Shown: positions 23,476-34,853, counted from the stretch's first letter. The stretch is 43,878 bases of DNA from Perkinsus chesapeaki (GCA_013115145.1 JAAPAO010000225.1:6495-50372); one strand, 5' to 3'. Made by a program: numbers and translations. The notes: a model not told the origin generated them from the letters alone.

Positions 23476-23873
23476 TGTTGTATTATCTATTTTGCTACCG
23501 TTCCTTTACTTGCTAGATTGTGAGTTGTAATAGTGTAAATACGTGTTATGCAAGGGTGTGGCCCAGGGCCACTGGCCCTCACCGTGTGGGGGCCCCACAG
23601 TGGGGCTGGTGGGTGGCAGTGTGACCATAGCACTCGCCGGATTCCTTGCGAATGTGAAGCTATTCTACCTGTTGTGATGATAGCGAACTGCGAGCATCGC
23701 AAACTAGGTGGGGCTTGCACCTCGAGACGGCCGATGGCTCATCGGTAATGGATGCGGGTGAAATGAATAGTTTTGCCGCAAAACAGTCTCCCTAGATGGG
23801 AGCCCCATCTAGTCATCATGACTCGACATTTATGACGGAAGGAATACCTTCTACTAGAAGGCTTCTGGGACTC

Positions 23874-24161
23874 TTAGACTAGGAATCCGCACAAGTCGAC
23901 AGATCGAGTAAAAAGCCTTACCATTGGCCAGGCTTTGACTGATGATGGCATCAGTGATCCAGGTTTGGGAATATATAAGCCTGGAACAACGAATATGTAA
24001 GCTTTGTAAATATCAGTCGTTAGGTTCGTAGTCCGTGGAAGAACAAAGAGCCGCTGTCTCGCCGGCTCGCCTCCAGCTGCTTTCTTACCAGTGTACGGTC
24101 CGGGAGTCGAGTAGGACATGAAAAACGAAAGTGACAGCAACACTACAATGAAATAATGCAC
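23874..24161 (-). other. Secreted-protein-like frame without ATG
   Basis: A 95-codon minus-strand frame (23874-24161) begins with GTG and a strongly hydrophobic stretch (IVVLLSLSFFMSYS), then PGPYTGKKAAGG. The signal-like start and short PGPYTGK segment resemble the small secreted proteins of this kind of genome, but there is no upstream ATG and no clear splice partner. Fragment or pseudogene. Confidence 0.25.
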
Positions 24162-24527
24162 TCAATCAATACAACTCAGATGATGCCATCGCTCTATTAT
24201 AGAGCCTCTATTGGCACTTACGGGATTGCATGAATCTTGCATGCCTTCTGTGACACCAGCTCGACGCAATACGCCTTCACCATTTGACATACTTATTTAG
24301 GCAGAACAGCCTAGGAATTACTCTGTTTCTTCGAAGCACTATGTCTTAGGCATTCCCGCAGTCCTGATTATCCTGTCCTGACACACAACTATTGTCTTCA
24401 CTCACGTAACTGACTGACCTTCCAAGTTGGAAGGTTGGAAGTTCCAACGTGTCTTGCTTTCGTACCAGAATCTGACCCACAATGATCGTCCCTCACTGCG
24501 AGGGTCTCACAGTGACACTGTCAGGTC

Positions 24528-24564
24528 CGACAAAAGTTGTGTTAGGCTCACAGAACTTTTGTCG
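24528..24564. repeat. Inverted repeat, 11-bp arms
   Basis: CGACAAAAGTT (24528-24538) and its exact reverse complement (24554-24564) flank a 15-nt loop. Confidence 0.85.
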
Positions 24565-24631
24565 TACTTAGCGTGGCGTAATCGATTGATCGAAACTTGC
24601 TGGTGCTACTAATCATTCGTATAACAGGTAA

Positions 24632-24832
24632 CATGATGGGAAGAAACTACAACAGATCGCAGAACTGGCGCCATTACGGCCAGGGCCAGGGTCCATTCTG
24701 GCCCTTCTAGCATCGGACCGGTTCACGCCGTACAATCCATTTGCTGCATCAGGATGGGGGCCAGCCGGTCGCCCTACGGGTACTTGGTACAGGAGCATGA
24801 GGCAATTTACCGATCTCATTCTCCAGCTCTAA
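24632..24832 (+). other. Open segment, possible mobile-element fragment
   Basis: A 66-codon frame after an acceptor-like ATAACAG encodes a Pro/Gly-rich peptide (APLRPGPGS, FTPYNPFAASGWGP). A related but shorter and stopped version (PLGPGD, GFTPHKP) occurs at 43135-43200. Recurrence at two distant sites suggests a dispersed element. The family is not recognised. Confidence 0.25.
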
Positions 24833-24881
24833 GTGATGTCAGCGCAAAGAGAACGGACGCCTAGGACGGTGGTTGATTGCA

Positions 24882-24918
24882 GAGTGGTCAGCAGCCCCCA
24901 GGGGGCTGTTGACCACTC
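24882..24918. repeat. Inverted repeat, 18-bp arms, 1-nt loop
   Basis: GAGTGGTCAGCAGCCCCC pairs with 24901-24918 with a single mismatch, giving an almost perfect cruciform-capable palindrome. Confidence 0.9.
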
Positions 24919-25359
24919 AGGCACTCGGCAGCCCCTTGGCAGGGGGCCCTGGCGAGAGTGTCAACGACACCTAACGCGGCTTCAAGACTTGAGGCAGTGA
25001 GAATTCCAATAATTATGGCGGGGCTAATGAAGACGGAGCCGATGATGATAACAAAGGAGGCGGAGGTATTGAAGACGGAACCGGTGATCGCAGCTGCGTT
25101 TGATTAGGCAATGAGAATCCCAGTAATGATGGCCGGGCTCACTAAGGGAGCGGCGGGCCCCCGCGCGCCGTCTCGGGCCGACCGAGTCAAATTGACTCAG
25201 TCAATGCTTATGGTATTGGCCGGTCATGACCGCACTTTGCTCCGCGAGGTTGCATGGACGGGGAAAAGTAGTCCTGTTTGTAGGCTACCTGTAGCTCTGT
25301 TACATCATATAGCCTATATCGACATGCAGGTTGGTCTCAGCATTGACGCTCCTAACTGA

Positions 25360-25400
25360 CAGTCTGTAAGCGGGTGAGCGGCTCACCCGCTTACAGACTG
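25360..25400. repeat. Perfect 41-bp palindrome
   Basis: CAGTCTGTAAGCGGGTGAGC (25360-25379) and its exact complement (25381-25400) around a single G. The longest perfect inverted repeat seen in the window. Confidence 0.97.
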
Positions 25401-25407
25401 TGTACAG

Positions 25408-25436
25408 ACAATGAGGCTCACCGTGAGCCTCATTGT
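25408..25436. repeat. Perfect 29-bp palindrome
   Basis: ACAATGAGGCTCAC and its exact complement around a single C, starting 7 bp after the preceding palindrome. The two share GGCTCAC at or near their centres. Confidence 0.95.
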
Positions 25437-25534
25437 GACACTCGAGCGTTACAGCAAGTCTCACTCGGCACACGTGATTCAGCTTCCATCGTGCTTCTAC
25501 GACTCAAAAGAGTTTGCTGCCTACGCTGGCAAAG

Positions 25535-26010
25535 CTCTTCTGTATCTGTAATACAGATTCTACAGCAATAAAATACAGATTCTGTATCACGTCAAAGCGC
25601 TGAGTCACTCAGCCTGAGTGAACGGCTGAACTATTAGTAATCCTACGTGTAAAGAGAAGTGCGCGATTATCTTGATGTATAGTTACATTATGTAACTTAC
25701 ATAGCTATTGAGTCGACGATCTGCAACAAAAGTGCTGTACGTGATATGAGTGATATGAGTCATACGAGTCATATCATATGACAGCGTGATACCGTTGGTG
25801 TAATTACGGCATTCCTACCTCTGGAATCCATTGATTTTTGTGCATGTGACAGGCATAAGAATATTCAGTTGAACTTGGTCATATCTTGTCAATCTTGACT
25901 GTGACAGTTCTCGCGTTTTGCGTTGATTAGCGACCACTATGCAAGTGGCGCGCCACCCAGAGCAAGCACCGCATTTATTATCTCAAGCTTCGATTGTGGT
26001 GAACTCGTTG
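25535..26010 (+). repeat. Degenerate repeat unit, copy 1
   Basis: Segments here recur downstream in the same order. CTGTATC...GAACGGCTGAAC...AAGTGCGCGATTATCTTGAT (25540-25675) matches 26735-26875. TTGGTGTAATTA...ATCCATTGAT...TTGTCAATCTT...CAAGTGGC...GCAAGCAC...TCTCAAGCT (25795-25990) matches 27300-27550. Identity is roughly 60-75 percent by eye. This copy lacks the integrase-like frame of copy 2. Confidence 0.6.
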
Positions 26011-26422
26011 GGTCAGTTGACTTGGGCCCCACGACCGTCTCCGGAGATAGCTGTTGTGTCCGCGCTGTGCGCCCCTAGTGAGTGCTGCAGCACCCGGTCC
26101 GGGCTGAGCCAACTGAGCTCGGGGAGCGGGGTTGACTACACCGTGTAGTAATCCCTTTCAGTTGTTTTAAGTTTTATTTATTGTAGGTTATAATAAATAA
26201 CTATTAGTGTTATAAACTACAGTAGTTTATTATAGTTATAGGTTATAATTTATAACCTCCCGCCCACCCGAGCGATGTGCCGCGCTTTCGCTGCTAGTAT
26301 GCGCCTGATAAGATTCTGTACGTTGTCCCATTTTGTGTGAGCGTGCATATCCATGCCGCAATAATAGCCATCGCCCGAAAAAGAACCGTTTCGGATCCTC
26401 TCTCATTCAGTATATCCCTTGT

Positions 26423-26572
26423 ATGAAGGTGTTGATATACCTCTCACTAATATCACTATCTGCACTATTCTATATCATGGCTGCACAGAGTTCCAGTAAC
26501 ACAGAAGACAAGCAGTTCCTTAACACGCCCGAGACGCCCGGTACAGGGCCGTGTGACAGCCCCCGCTGTTGA
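26423..26572 (+). CDS. Possible small secreted peptide
   Basis: 49 codons opening MKVLIYLSLISLSALF, a convincing signal peptide, then a short hydrophilic tail with two Cys (GPCDSPRC). An acceptor-like TCATTCAG lies 12 bases before the ATG. Single exon. No homologue recognised. It sits inside the repeat block and may be part of an element. Confidence 0.4.
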   Translation: MKVLIYLSLISLSALFYIMAAQSSSNTEDKQFLNTPETPGTGPCDSPRC

Positions 26573-26724
26573 CGCGCCCTCGCGCCCCACCGCCCGGGAG
26601 GAAGGGCTCAAGGTGATACATCTCTAGCAAGCTCGACGCAACATCGGAGAATGAGTTGAGACGTATTGACACGTATTACGTCGATTGGGCCAATTCTGGT
26701 ACTCCCTTCTTACGCCGGCGAAGC

Positions 26725-27560
26725 TCCTGCATCTGTATCACTGCACCGTTGCGTCATGAGTCATGACTCATGTCTCGAGCTCCGAATGCTACGTGCTGGA
26801 GAACGGTTGAACCGTAAGTACTCCTACATCATGTAGGCTACATGCATAGAAAAGTGTGCAATTATCTTGATATATTGCGAATTATCACGCAAGACATTGA
26901 ATGGCGACTCGCCATTGGTGAGCAAGTGTCTGTACGAAAGGAAATTCGTAGATTACATAATAACGATACATCAGCATCACTGATTCCTTGGATGACAACA
27001 GGTAAAGTCATTCGTGTGAAAGGAGGTTTATACACTGTTAGCTTGCCCATCGAGAACGGATACTTCGAACTTAGAAGTAACCATTCTGTTTCATCCACTT
27101 CTGCATTATTAGAACTGCTAATGATGTAGAAGTGGATGAGCTTGAAGAGGAGTCCTCCGAGGAAAAAGATATCCATCGATGGCCCGTGAGGCCCACGTAC
27201 AAGTACCACTTCGAAAAGGATACGAAGTTTACAGCATGTATGCGACATAACAGCGTGCTTCTGTTGCCAACTGTTGGTGTTGAGACTGTTGGGCCAACAG
27301 TGTTGGTGTAATTATGGTCTTCCAACAATTGGCATCCATTGATACTTGTGCATATTGCATTTCTCATTTTAACTCGGGCATACATTGTCAATTTTAATTT
27401 TTTTGTGTGTAGGACGAAATACTGTGGGACCCACAGTGTGGGTAGCGGCTAGCGTACTCTACGCTACCCGGTAGCATAGAATAGCAAGTACTACACAAGT
27501 GGCACGCCTTCTGGGGCAAGCACTGGGTTTGACGTTCCTTTATCTCAAGCTCCAATATAT
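26725..27560 (+). repeat. Degenerate repeat unit, copy 2
   Basis: Second copy of the unit at 25535-26010, longer because it retains the frame at 26842-27311. The head of a third copy (TTCTGTATTCTGTAATAATC...TCTGTATCACG) follows at 27598. The unit thus appears tandemly arranged. Confidence 0.6.
26842..27311 (+). pseudogene. Frameshifted retroelement-like integrase tail
   Basis: Frame 26842-27129 encodes DIEWRLAIGEQVSVRKE and, later, GKVIRVKGGLYTVSLP and YFELRS. This is the GD-x-V ... G-x-Y-x-V ... Y-x-L/R pattern typical of the C-terminal part of LTR-retrotransposon integrases. A second frame (shifted within 27075-27120) continues with TANDVEVDELEEESSEEKD and stops at 27309-27311. A single frameshift between them would explain both. 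No upstream core is present and the pattern is weak, so the assignment is tentative. Confidence 0.35.
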
Positions 27561-28386
27561 CTCTGACAAACGTGAATACAACATCCGAAAATGTGTGACT
27601 TCTGTATTCTGTAATAATCTGTATCACGCTGAAACTCTTGCGTAATATGCAATATGTTCGGTCACCGGGATCGCGAGAGGAGAGATGGAACGTTGACGCT
27701 GGATGAATTGAATAGTATACCTCCAAGCCGCCAGTTAAACTGACCCAGTTTGCGATTAGTCAATCTTCTACCCGCCCAGATCGTATTAGTCTAATACTAA
27801 TACTATTAGAGAGGGCTGAACCTGAGGGCTGAACGTTATGCTACATTATGTATGTATGTAGCCTACATACAATATCACTACAGTTCTATGGCTCGCAGAA
27901 AACGAGGCTGCGATTAAAGGTAGGCGAACTCACTAAACCCACGATATAGAGTTAATTTCACGAGCAATCCGTTATCTGTTACAGATAATCTGTAGCTTAT
28001 CGACACGTGATCCGGAACTGTCAGGAGCTTACTACGCCGGCGGCGGTGCCCGACGTAGGTTTCATGGCGCAATGGTCTTGTCCAGGTTTTGATTGAGTAT
28101 TATTGTACTCGTCGTGTTCTGTACTCGCCTGGCTAATTCGACCATTGTGAATCACAATTCGTGGTATGCACATTTTACGACTGGCATTTGGTTGCGTTGA
28201 GTTGCATCCGCTCAGAACTCGAAACATTATAAGATTCTTGAAGGAACACATTTGTACAGCTGATTGATCAACGCGCTATTGACTGATAGATGCCTTTGCT
28301 GTCGTTATCTGTGCTCTTGGTGGTCCCATAGTTCCATGATACCTGTCAAGGGCGGGTGCTTCAACTCTCGAGCCCATGCAGTGTTC

Positions 28387-31300
28387 TCACCACGAAAGGA
28401 ACTCTCGGAATCCCACCGCGCCGTTAGAGTTTTTCTCTACCGACAGCCAAAACTGCTCTAATCTTGATTTGGGAAGCAGGTCTTGACGCTTCGACTTCAG
28501 ACCTGTCATGCCGAACTCCTGGGTATGCTGTATCCTGCGTTTTGGACATCTTACCCATAAGCTCCACCACCAGACTATGGAACTCGTCCCGGTCGATCTC
28601 TCCCGAGTCATCCGTGTCGAACTTATTGAATTGCCTGGAGGAGCGCCGAAATCTTTTCAACAGTCCCATGTGTACTTTTGAATCGCTTCGGCATCTGGTA
28701 TTGGAACACGAAGAGCTCGTGCCATCCGCCTGAACTGCTGTTCGGGTGTGCAGAGTAAAGCTCGCTAATCAAATCCTATAAGGCTCGAGCCGTTATTCCA
28801 CTTCTCACCTCTGAAAAATAGTCTTGGAGCTCCTCTGGCCTCGGTGGTCTAAACATTTCACACTCCACCCTCTTCGGTAGAAGCGACTCCCCGCCTGCAA
28901 TGAGCTCGCATACAAATATAGATTGATGATTGGTGACCCACCATTTATTTGTTGCAACATTTCCCGACGTGCTGCTTCCTCTTCTTCTCGTTTCCTCTTC
29001 ATCTCTGCCCGACGGGAGTCAGCTTCTGTGACATTCGATAGCTCTACCCGTATACTGAGGGAAGGTGCTTGAGCCTGTCATAGCGAACAAAGATGTTACT
29101 TTTGCATTTGCCGTCGCTGTGACCCGAATTCCCTGACGGCCTTCTCGATTCGTCGACCCTACTTTGCAGCAGCTTGTATAATAAGTATTAGGGAATCTTA
29201 CACTCGCAGCAATGCCCTCTACTTCCTCCTTCTGGGCTCGAGCTACTGCGACAGGGTCGTTCAAATTGCGAGGCAGATGAGCCGCCAGTGTCTCGAGAGC
29301 GTGTACGCCCTGGCGTAGTAGGAGCTTAACCCATCTGACAGAGATGAAAAATGGAATATCGTGTTGCAAAAATGATTAACTTATACCTCTTGCGAGCGTC
29401 AAGGTCCTCAGCAGATTTCACATTTTCCATCATTCGGTAAAACTCTTCATCCGATGTCTGGGCGTACCAATGTGGATACTGGAAAGGACGAGGAGCTCTT
29501 GGGTTAGATTCTGAAGATGCAAGTGTGAGAGGAAGTTCTTCAAAGAGCACTGGTTCATAAAAGCCTTTTCACCATCGAGTTCCCAGCTGCGACTTATAAC
29601 ACTCCATAAAACGTTCGTTGTGTACAGCGAATTCTAGCGAAAATTGTCTGAGAATCCAATCAGCAACCCAGAGTCTGGTCATCTCCAGGTTTACCGACTA
29701 TATGGCCACAACAGGGTCTTTGCTGCTATCTAGTGTCATATGCTAGCTATGAAACGTCGACGTTTAACCGGCTCACTTTCGCAAGAAAGGTAGTTCTCTT
29801 ATGTAGCCTGCGCAACAGCGTTAACGTTAAAGCCACCTTTACCCACCTAATGCATGTCGTTCCTCTATGATGGCCGCAACTCGATTGCAGTAAAACTTCC
29901 ACTGATTCTCTTGAGTCATTTCCTGCCATTTCGGTCGAGGAGTGTATCTAGTGGGAACTGAGCAAGAAGTGGACGTAACGTATTGCTCACTTGCATCCGA
30001 CCAGCTCTTTGATGTCTACATCACCGCTGCTGTTAAGATCGAACAACTTGAACACTTGTCGAATCGACATCCCTCCAGAAATCTGAATCGAGAGATGTAC
30101 GTGATCTGGTGCAACTCGTTCAAGCTTCACCAAATGCCAGGGAATCTTCAATCGATTCAGGCCATCTTCAAGCTCGTGGGTAGAGAGATCTCCATTGTCG
30201 TTCAAATCCATGCGGCGGTATGCCTTTTCCACCGACCCGCAGGCGATAATTAGGGCCTCCCTAATTTGGCAATCGAAACAGGAAAGAGCAAATAGGCAAT
30301 CACATTCACCTCAAAGCCGTCCGAGGTGACTTATGCTTCAAATGCTCGATACTTACTAGTTGTCCTGTTGGCGACATTATCTATGGAGGAAGTATTCCAG
30401 AACTCAACAACGAGGAACATACCCTCCACTCCGAGCCCTTTGCGACTGGTGTGTCTGTTATTGCCGATCGTTCTACAGTCGGGGCTGGGGCTACCAATAC
30501 CGGCGGTTTCGGTGGGTGCGCATCACCTAGTAGGACGCTTCCAGGCTCAGGACCGATTCTTTCTAATTCTACCTTTCTTTGGTGCTGGTCTATGAGCTGG
30601 GTTGAGTGGCAAGGGCTGAAGCAATACCACGGATGGTCTACGGTAATGTAATACTCTTACAGGCAGATGTAACCTCCCACTGAATTGACTATGGGAATCA
30701 CTGTTGAAATCGGTATTCTTTTCCGGAGGATCAACAATCGCAGTGGTGCTGAAGTCTTCGACTGGTTTCACACCGTGTTCCATTTCATCTATTAATCGTG
30801 CCATTTTGGTGATAATGGAGTTGCTCTCTTCCCTCAGTCGCTGGAGCGCATCCTTCGCCTCAGCAGTGGTGACCTCCTAAAGACCATATGCCTATGCTTC
30901 AAGCAGGTAACTCAGCAGCTACCCGAGGCTCTGTTTGCTTCAGACATTTCCCAAGCTCATCCGCCGTTATGAAATGACCCTTGATGGCTCCATCGCAAAC
31001 AGTCGCGGCAACCGATGACGCTATCTACACAACGGTCCTTCAAATCTAGCATTAGATCACCGATGGTCACCATGGCAGCACACTTGTCGTTCTCCGCTGT
31101 GGTCGTTGAGAAGTCTGTTATAACAGAACAGTTGCTCGACACTGTCGTAGCTGCCACACAGCTCAGTCATTGCTATCACTATTCGATGCAGTAATACTTT
31201 TTGGGACATGCCCAGTTCCCGCGTGTAGCTGGTGTCTTCCTAGTTCTTTAAATGGCACTCCTAATCTCGGGGGTTTCCTGTGCGTCATTTTCTTCAACCT

Positions 31301-31909
31301 AAGATCTCTGTTACCCCCGTATAAATTGGCCCCAGGTATACCTGTTGCGTATGACTTCGCATTCGTCCATCATATCGTTGTATTCGCGTGCCCGGACCTT
31401 TAACTCAGCTTGGGTTCTCCTCAAGCTTGTTTCCAACTGTCAATAATCGTTATACCTTTCTCTTCGATGAACTTACCTCCCTGCGCGCCATTTTCCGTTT
31501 GTGTTGTTTAATAACTGGCAAATGATTCCCTATACGATAGATGCCCTCCAAGCGCCGTTGCTCCTTCAAAGGTGATGTGGTGACGTTCTAAAGAATTAGC
31601 TGGGCTGATGTCGAATAGACGGCGTCTACTTGTCGTATAGTTGCATCGTTCCGAAGGAAGCCCTTTCCAATAGATGGCAGGTTCACAGTGTTCCGAAAAT
31701 GATTGCTTGAAGCAGATAATCGATCGGTAGAAAGCCTCGAGGAATAGTGTCTTAGAGCTTGACATAAGATTCTAAAGAGGTCAGATTGCGTACCCATCAG
31801 TGGCAGAGAAATTTTCGACAGTCTGTGTCTGCCATCCTTTTTGGCATTTTCTCTTAGGGCTGTGTTTGGTAGCAGCCAGAGATGCTACAGCCATAGTTAG
31901 TGACGACAT
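28387..31909 (-). CDS. Large EF-hand and coiled-coil protein
   Basis: Multi-exon minus-strand gene from ATG 31909-31907 to TGA 28389-28387, probably near 800 residues. The N-terminal third is basic and coiled-coil (LKEQRRLEGIYRIGNHLPVI, RTQAELKVRAREYNDMMDE). A helical region (FITADELGKCLKQTE, AKDALQRLREESNSI) follows. Two EF-hands are clear in the middle: DLNDNGDLSTHEL and DLNSSGDVDIKEL. Then come an aromatic segment (PRPKWQEMTQENQWKFY), another coiled coil (EMKRKREEEEAARREMLQQI), and a C-terminal pair DTDDSGEIDRDEF and the degenerate EKNSNGAVGFREF, ending FLSW. Calcium binding is therefore likely, and the build recalls flagellar or cytoskeletal EF-hand proteins. Intron 31772-31793 is 22 nt. 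Joins near 29720-29830 and 29545-29580 do not resolve in phase, so the model there is incomplete. Confidence 0.75.
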
Positions 31910-32393
31910 TGCGACATTATAGTTCAACAACCGATACAACTGATACAAACACACTCCCATTTGGCTCGTTCGTTCAGATGCTACCAGATGAGCCAGCGCA
32001 ATTCAGCATTGTGCAAATACGGTTGCAATATAATATATTGACTATTTAGCGTGACGCTATTAGCGTCAAGTTTAACCCAATTAACACTATTTCTGGTCAC
32101 CCGAATCGCGTTTCGACGGGTTTAGTTGAAGGCCCGAATCTGGCACCGACGGACCTGGTCACCCGTTCGAACCTCTGATTCCGTTGCGGGGCCCTCAAAT
32201 CCGACACAAAGGCAGAACGTAGACCTTCATTCGAGTTTAACGACCCTATTCGTAATGAATACCTACTAGTTTCCGGCATTTGCCAGCACCTCACATTTTC
32301 CCGTCGGAGACATCGCTATTTTTGTGGCGCGCGCTAATAAATCTGCGCAGTTGTTTTTTTCAACACTGGCCAGCTTGGTTACAGTTATTCTCT
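31910..32393. promoter_or_regulatory. Divergent promoter region
   Basis: Separates the EF-hand gene (-) from otubain (+). It holds the palindrome GACGCTA-T-TAGCGTC (32053-32067) and GGCGCGCG near 32327. T-rich sequence ending GGCCAG lies 18 bases before the otubain ATG. No coding support. Confidence 0.4.
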
Positions 32394-33484
32394 ATGGAAG
32401 GGGACGATCAATCGATAACAGACGATGCCAGTAATACAACATGCTGTTGTTCCCACTTTAATACGCACCTTAGTACTCAAACAACTGGCTTCAATTAGAG
32501 AACAGGAGTCATCATCATTGCCGTTGATATCACCCCCAAATACGATACAATCGTTCATTCAACAGCTTCAGCAGAATAGCGGTATTCCTTGGACTCCCTC
32601 AGGCTTGATCATTCTTTCCAGTTCCCACCGCCTTCATAGACAAGCTCAAAACTCTACCAAGAGATACTTTGGTCAGAAGGATTCGTCCGGACGGCAATTG
32701 CTTCTATCGTGCGTATGCCTTTGGTATACTCGAGGTACCAATCACTTCGGTGAGCTGCATATGTTCCTATAGGCCCTGAGACTTCATGGCCAGCAAGACC
32801 TACCTGGTACGGGAACAAGCTTTGTGAATTGGTTCCGAGAGCTTGTTGCAAAAGACGCGCTGGAGCGTTGCGAGAAAGCCGGATATCCGAGGTGGTCGTT
32901 GATTCATCTTTGGCGTTGATGACATAGTATTATAGATTCACCGTTGAGGACTTTATGGAAGCTTTCCTAGAAGAGATGGACAAATTTGGTGACAACTCTG
33001 GCGATAAGGAAGTTGATGCTGGCAACGACGCTTATATAGTCAGCTTTCTAAGGTTGGCTTTAACAGGCACACTTTCCGTTCTGTAGGGTACAGCAGGTGT
33101 CTGGCGAGCTCAGTACTGAAGCTACATGCATCTGAGTACTCACCATTCCTCGAAACAGGGTACGCTACAATTGACCAATATACAGCGACTGAGGTGGACC
33201 CGATGTACAAGGAGGCGGACCAACTGCCAATTGTGTCATTGTCCCGGTAACTTACTGAGCTCATACTCATACCATCTACCTCATCAGCTTTCTCCGGATC
33301 CCTGTGGAGATCATTTACATCGATCAGTCACCAGAGACAACTCCAGGTTGGTTCTGTGATCCCTCTGCATTAGTCTTAACTTCCAGCCCGGCATATTTTC
33401 CCCTCGGCAAACCCTTTGCAGTTGCCGACGGTGCAGCTGCTTTATCGCCCAGGACACTACGACCTCCTAGAACAGCAAGCGTGA
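32394..33484 (+). CDS. OTUB1: Otubain-type deubiquitinase
   Basis: Cysteine protease that removes ubiquitin from substrates. Exons 32394-32430, 32474-32581, 32622-32734, 32794-32891, 32936-33052, 33094-33246, 33288-33346 and 33387-33484 join in phase to 260 residues, the normal otubain length. The catalytic loop RPDGNCFYRAYAFG contains Asp72 and Cys75, and the C-terminal LLYRPGHYDLLE supplies His252. Other family marks are EVDPMYKEADQ and IPVEIIYID. The body motif SFVNWFRELVA is also kept. The N-terminus is short and acidic. All catalytic residues are present, so it should be active. It shares a divergent promoter with the EF-hand gene. Confidence 0.95.
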
Positions 33485-33571
33485 CGATTTTCAACTGTCT
33501 TTGGGATTCTGGATTTGTCAATCTCATCAACCCGTCCAGATTTACCAAACGTTCCTTTATTACTTTTCAAC

Positions 33572-34853
33572 ATGAGCAGCGCGCCAGAGGATTCAGCAAA
33601 CGAGGAGGCGATCAAGGTAGAGTAGAAAATATGAAAATCCAAAAAAAGACCGGAATAAATGTCAGAGTTGTTCTTTGTCGCCCTGGCCGTTGAACGACAG
33701 CACGACAGTAAAGAGTCGCTACGAGCAACCTCTCGGCGCTGGCGATCCTCACGAACGGGTACGTCATCGACAAGAGCTGTGTGTTAAAGCACGACACGAA
33801 ACAATCCGGATAATGAGCTTCCGACAAATACAGCGGGATGCGGTAGGGCTCAGATTAGCAAGGGAGCTATTTAGTTGGTCAGGTGAAGGAAAGCATTATA
33901 AGAAACAAGACACTGGATGAGATGGAAACTATTCAAGCAGCGTAAGCCGAATTGAGGATGTTGAAATCTGTTTTAGTGTCAGTCATAGAATATGACCAGT
34001 CTATGACTGGATAATAGGACCCGTATTGCTAGATTGGTGTAATAACAATCCGTAGCTCACTAGGTAGTCATATTATTACTGATCCACTATTAGCAGTTGA
34101 TGACTGGTTACAGAATCACAGAATCTCCGTGAAAGTGCACGACATGGGGATTCATAGCAAATCTTATGAAACGGGGCATGGGTTCGGAATGAGCACCACC
34201 ATCAGGAGTCTTAAAATGCAGACTAGCAGCTATTAATGCTACACTGTTGGGAACTACGCCCTTTACGCTCCACCGTACTGTGATATAAGTTCATCATATA
34301 CATAGTTAATATAAAGATTAATTTATAGTGCCCCTCCTTAGGTGGGACAGAAATAGCCGATGGAATGATAAACTGAAACGGTCACCCTTTGCAAAGGATC
34401 TAGTCCTGCAATTAGAGCGGGCACAACAACTGGCAGAGGAAAAGGAATTGGTAATAATAATGGCAATAGTGGCCGAGACAGAAGCTTATAGGCGGAGAAA
34501 CAGGAGGCTCGCGAACGCTACATTCGACATAGAGATGCCCACAATCTCATATTTAAAAGGGCAGTGGCGGACAGCGATCATCTTGAGATGCTCCGAAGGT
34601 GGGGGAAGGAGGGGTGGGAGGAGGGAATGGGTTTTAGGGAAAAACGAATACTACTGGAGAACGAAAAGAAGTTGGCCGCGATGTGTGACGTGGAGAAGAC
34701 AAATGCTCGGGCGATTCAAATCCATCGGGATCGGCAACAGAAGGTTGGTGGTTTGGGGCGGCTGAGAGAGATGATGGTGATGTGTAGGAGATTGAACGAC
34801 AACAACGGCTCTTACAGAAGAGGATATCAGCTGTAATGGATGCTAGAAAGTAA
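33572..34853 (+). CDS. Coiled-coil protein, possibly flagellar
   Basis: Starts MSSAPEDSANEEAIK (33572-33616), splices in phase to 33666-33882 (RHRQELCVKARHETIRIMSF), and ends with exons 34343-34449, 34491-34743 and 34790-34853. The C-terminal half is long, charged helix: RSPFAKDLVLQLERAQQLAE, EARERYIRHRDAHNLIFKRA, EKRILLENEKKLAAM, then QQRLLQKRISAVMDARK. The pattern (SPFA..., R-x-L, short E/R-rich helices, a GMGF turn) resembles small axonemal coiled-coil proteins, but I cannot name a family. The join between 33882 and 34343 is unresolved; a piece at 33903-33941 may be an extra exon. It converges on the C2 gene, 161 bp away. Confidence 0.6.

Larger units (their letters stand above)
23476..28386. 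repeat. Hairpin-dense accessory block
   Basis: Nearly 5 kb without a normal intron-containing gene. It differs from the rest of the window in holding more than fifteen short inverted repeats with perfect or near-perfect arms and tiny loops. Examples are near 23590 (GCCCCACAGTGGGGC), 23795 (CTAGATGGG/CCCATCTAG), 24422, 24437, 24528, 24882, 25360, 25408, 25690, 26207, 26240, 26755, 27289, 27420, 27855 and 27977. GC content swings sharply between pieces. Degenerate direct repeats and a retroelement-like fragment lie inside. I read it as an array of old mobile-element debris or a structured non-coding locus. Confidence 0.7.

Noticed and set aside
31163-31170. Overlapping stop and ATG suggesting two genes at 31.16 kb
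   Set aside because: An intron removing this stretch (AAAA|GTATTAC...GGCAG) joins the coding segments in phase, so one gene is more likely.
33387-33693. Continuation of the otubain frame past 33387 as a single long open frame
   Set aside because: A 40-nt intron (33347-33386) restores the catalytic LLYRPGHYD motif in another frame, which ends at 33484.
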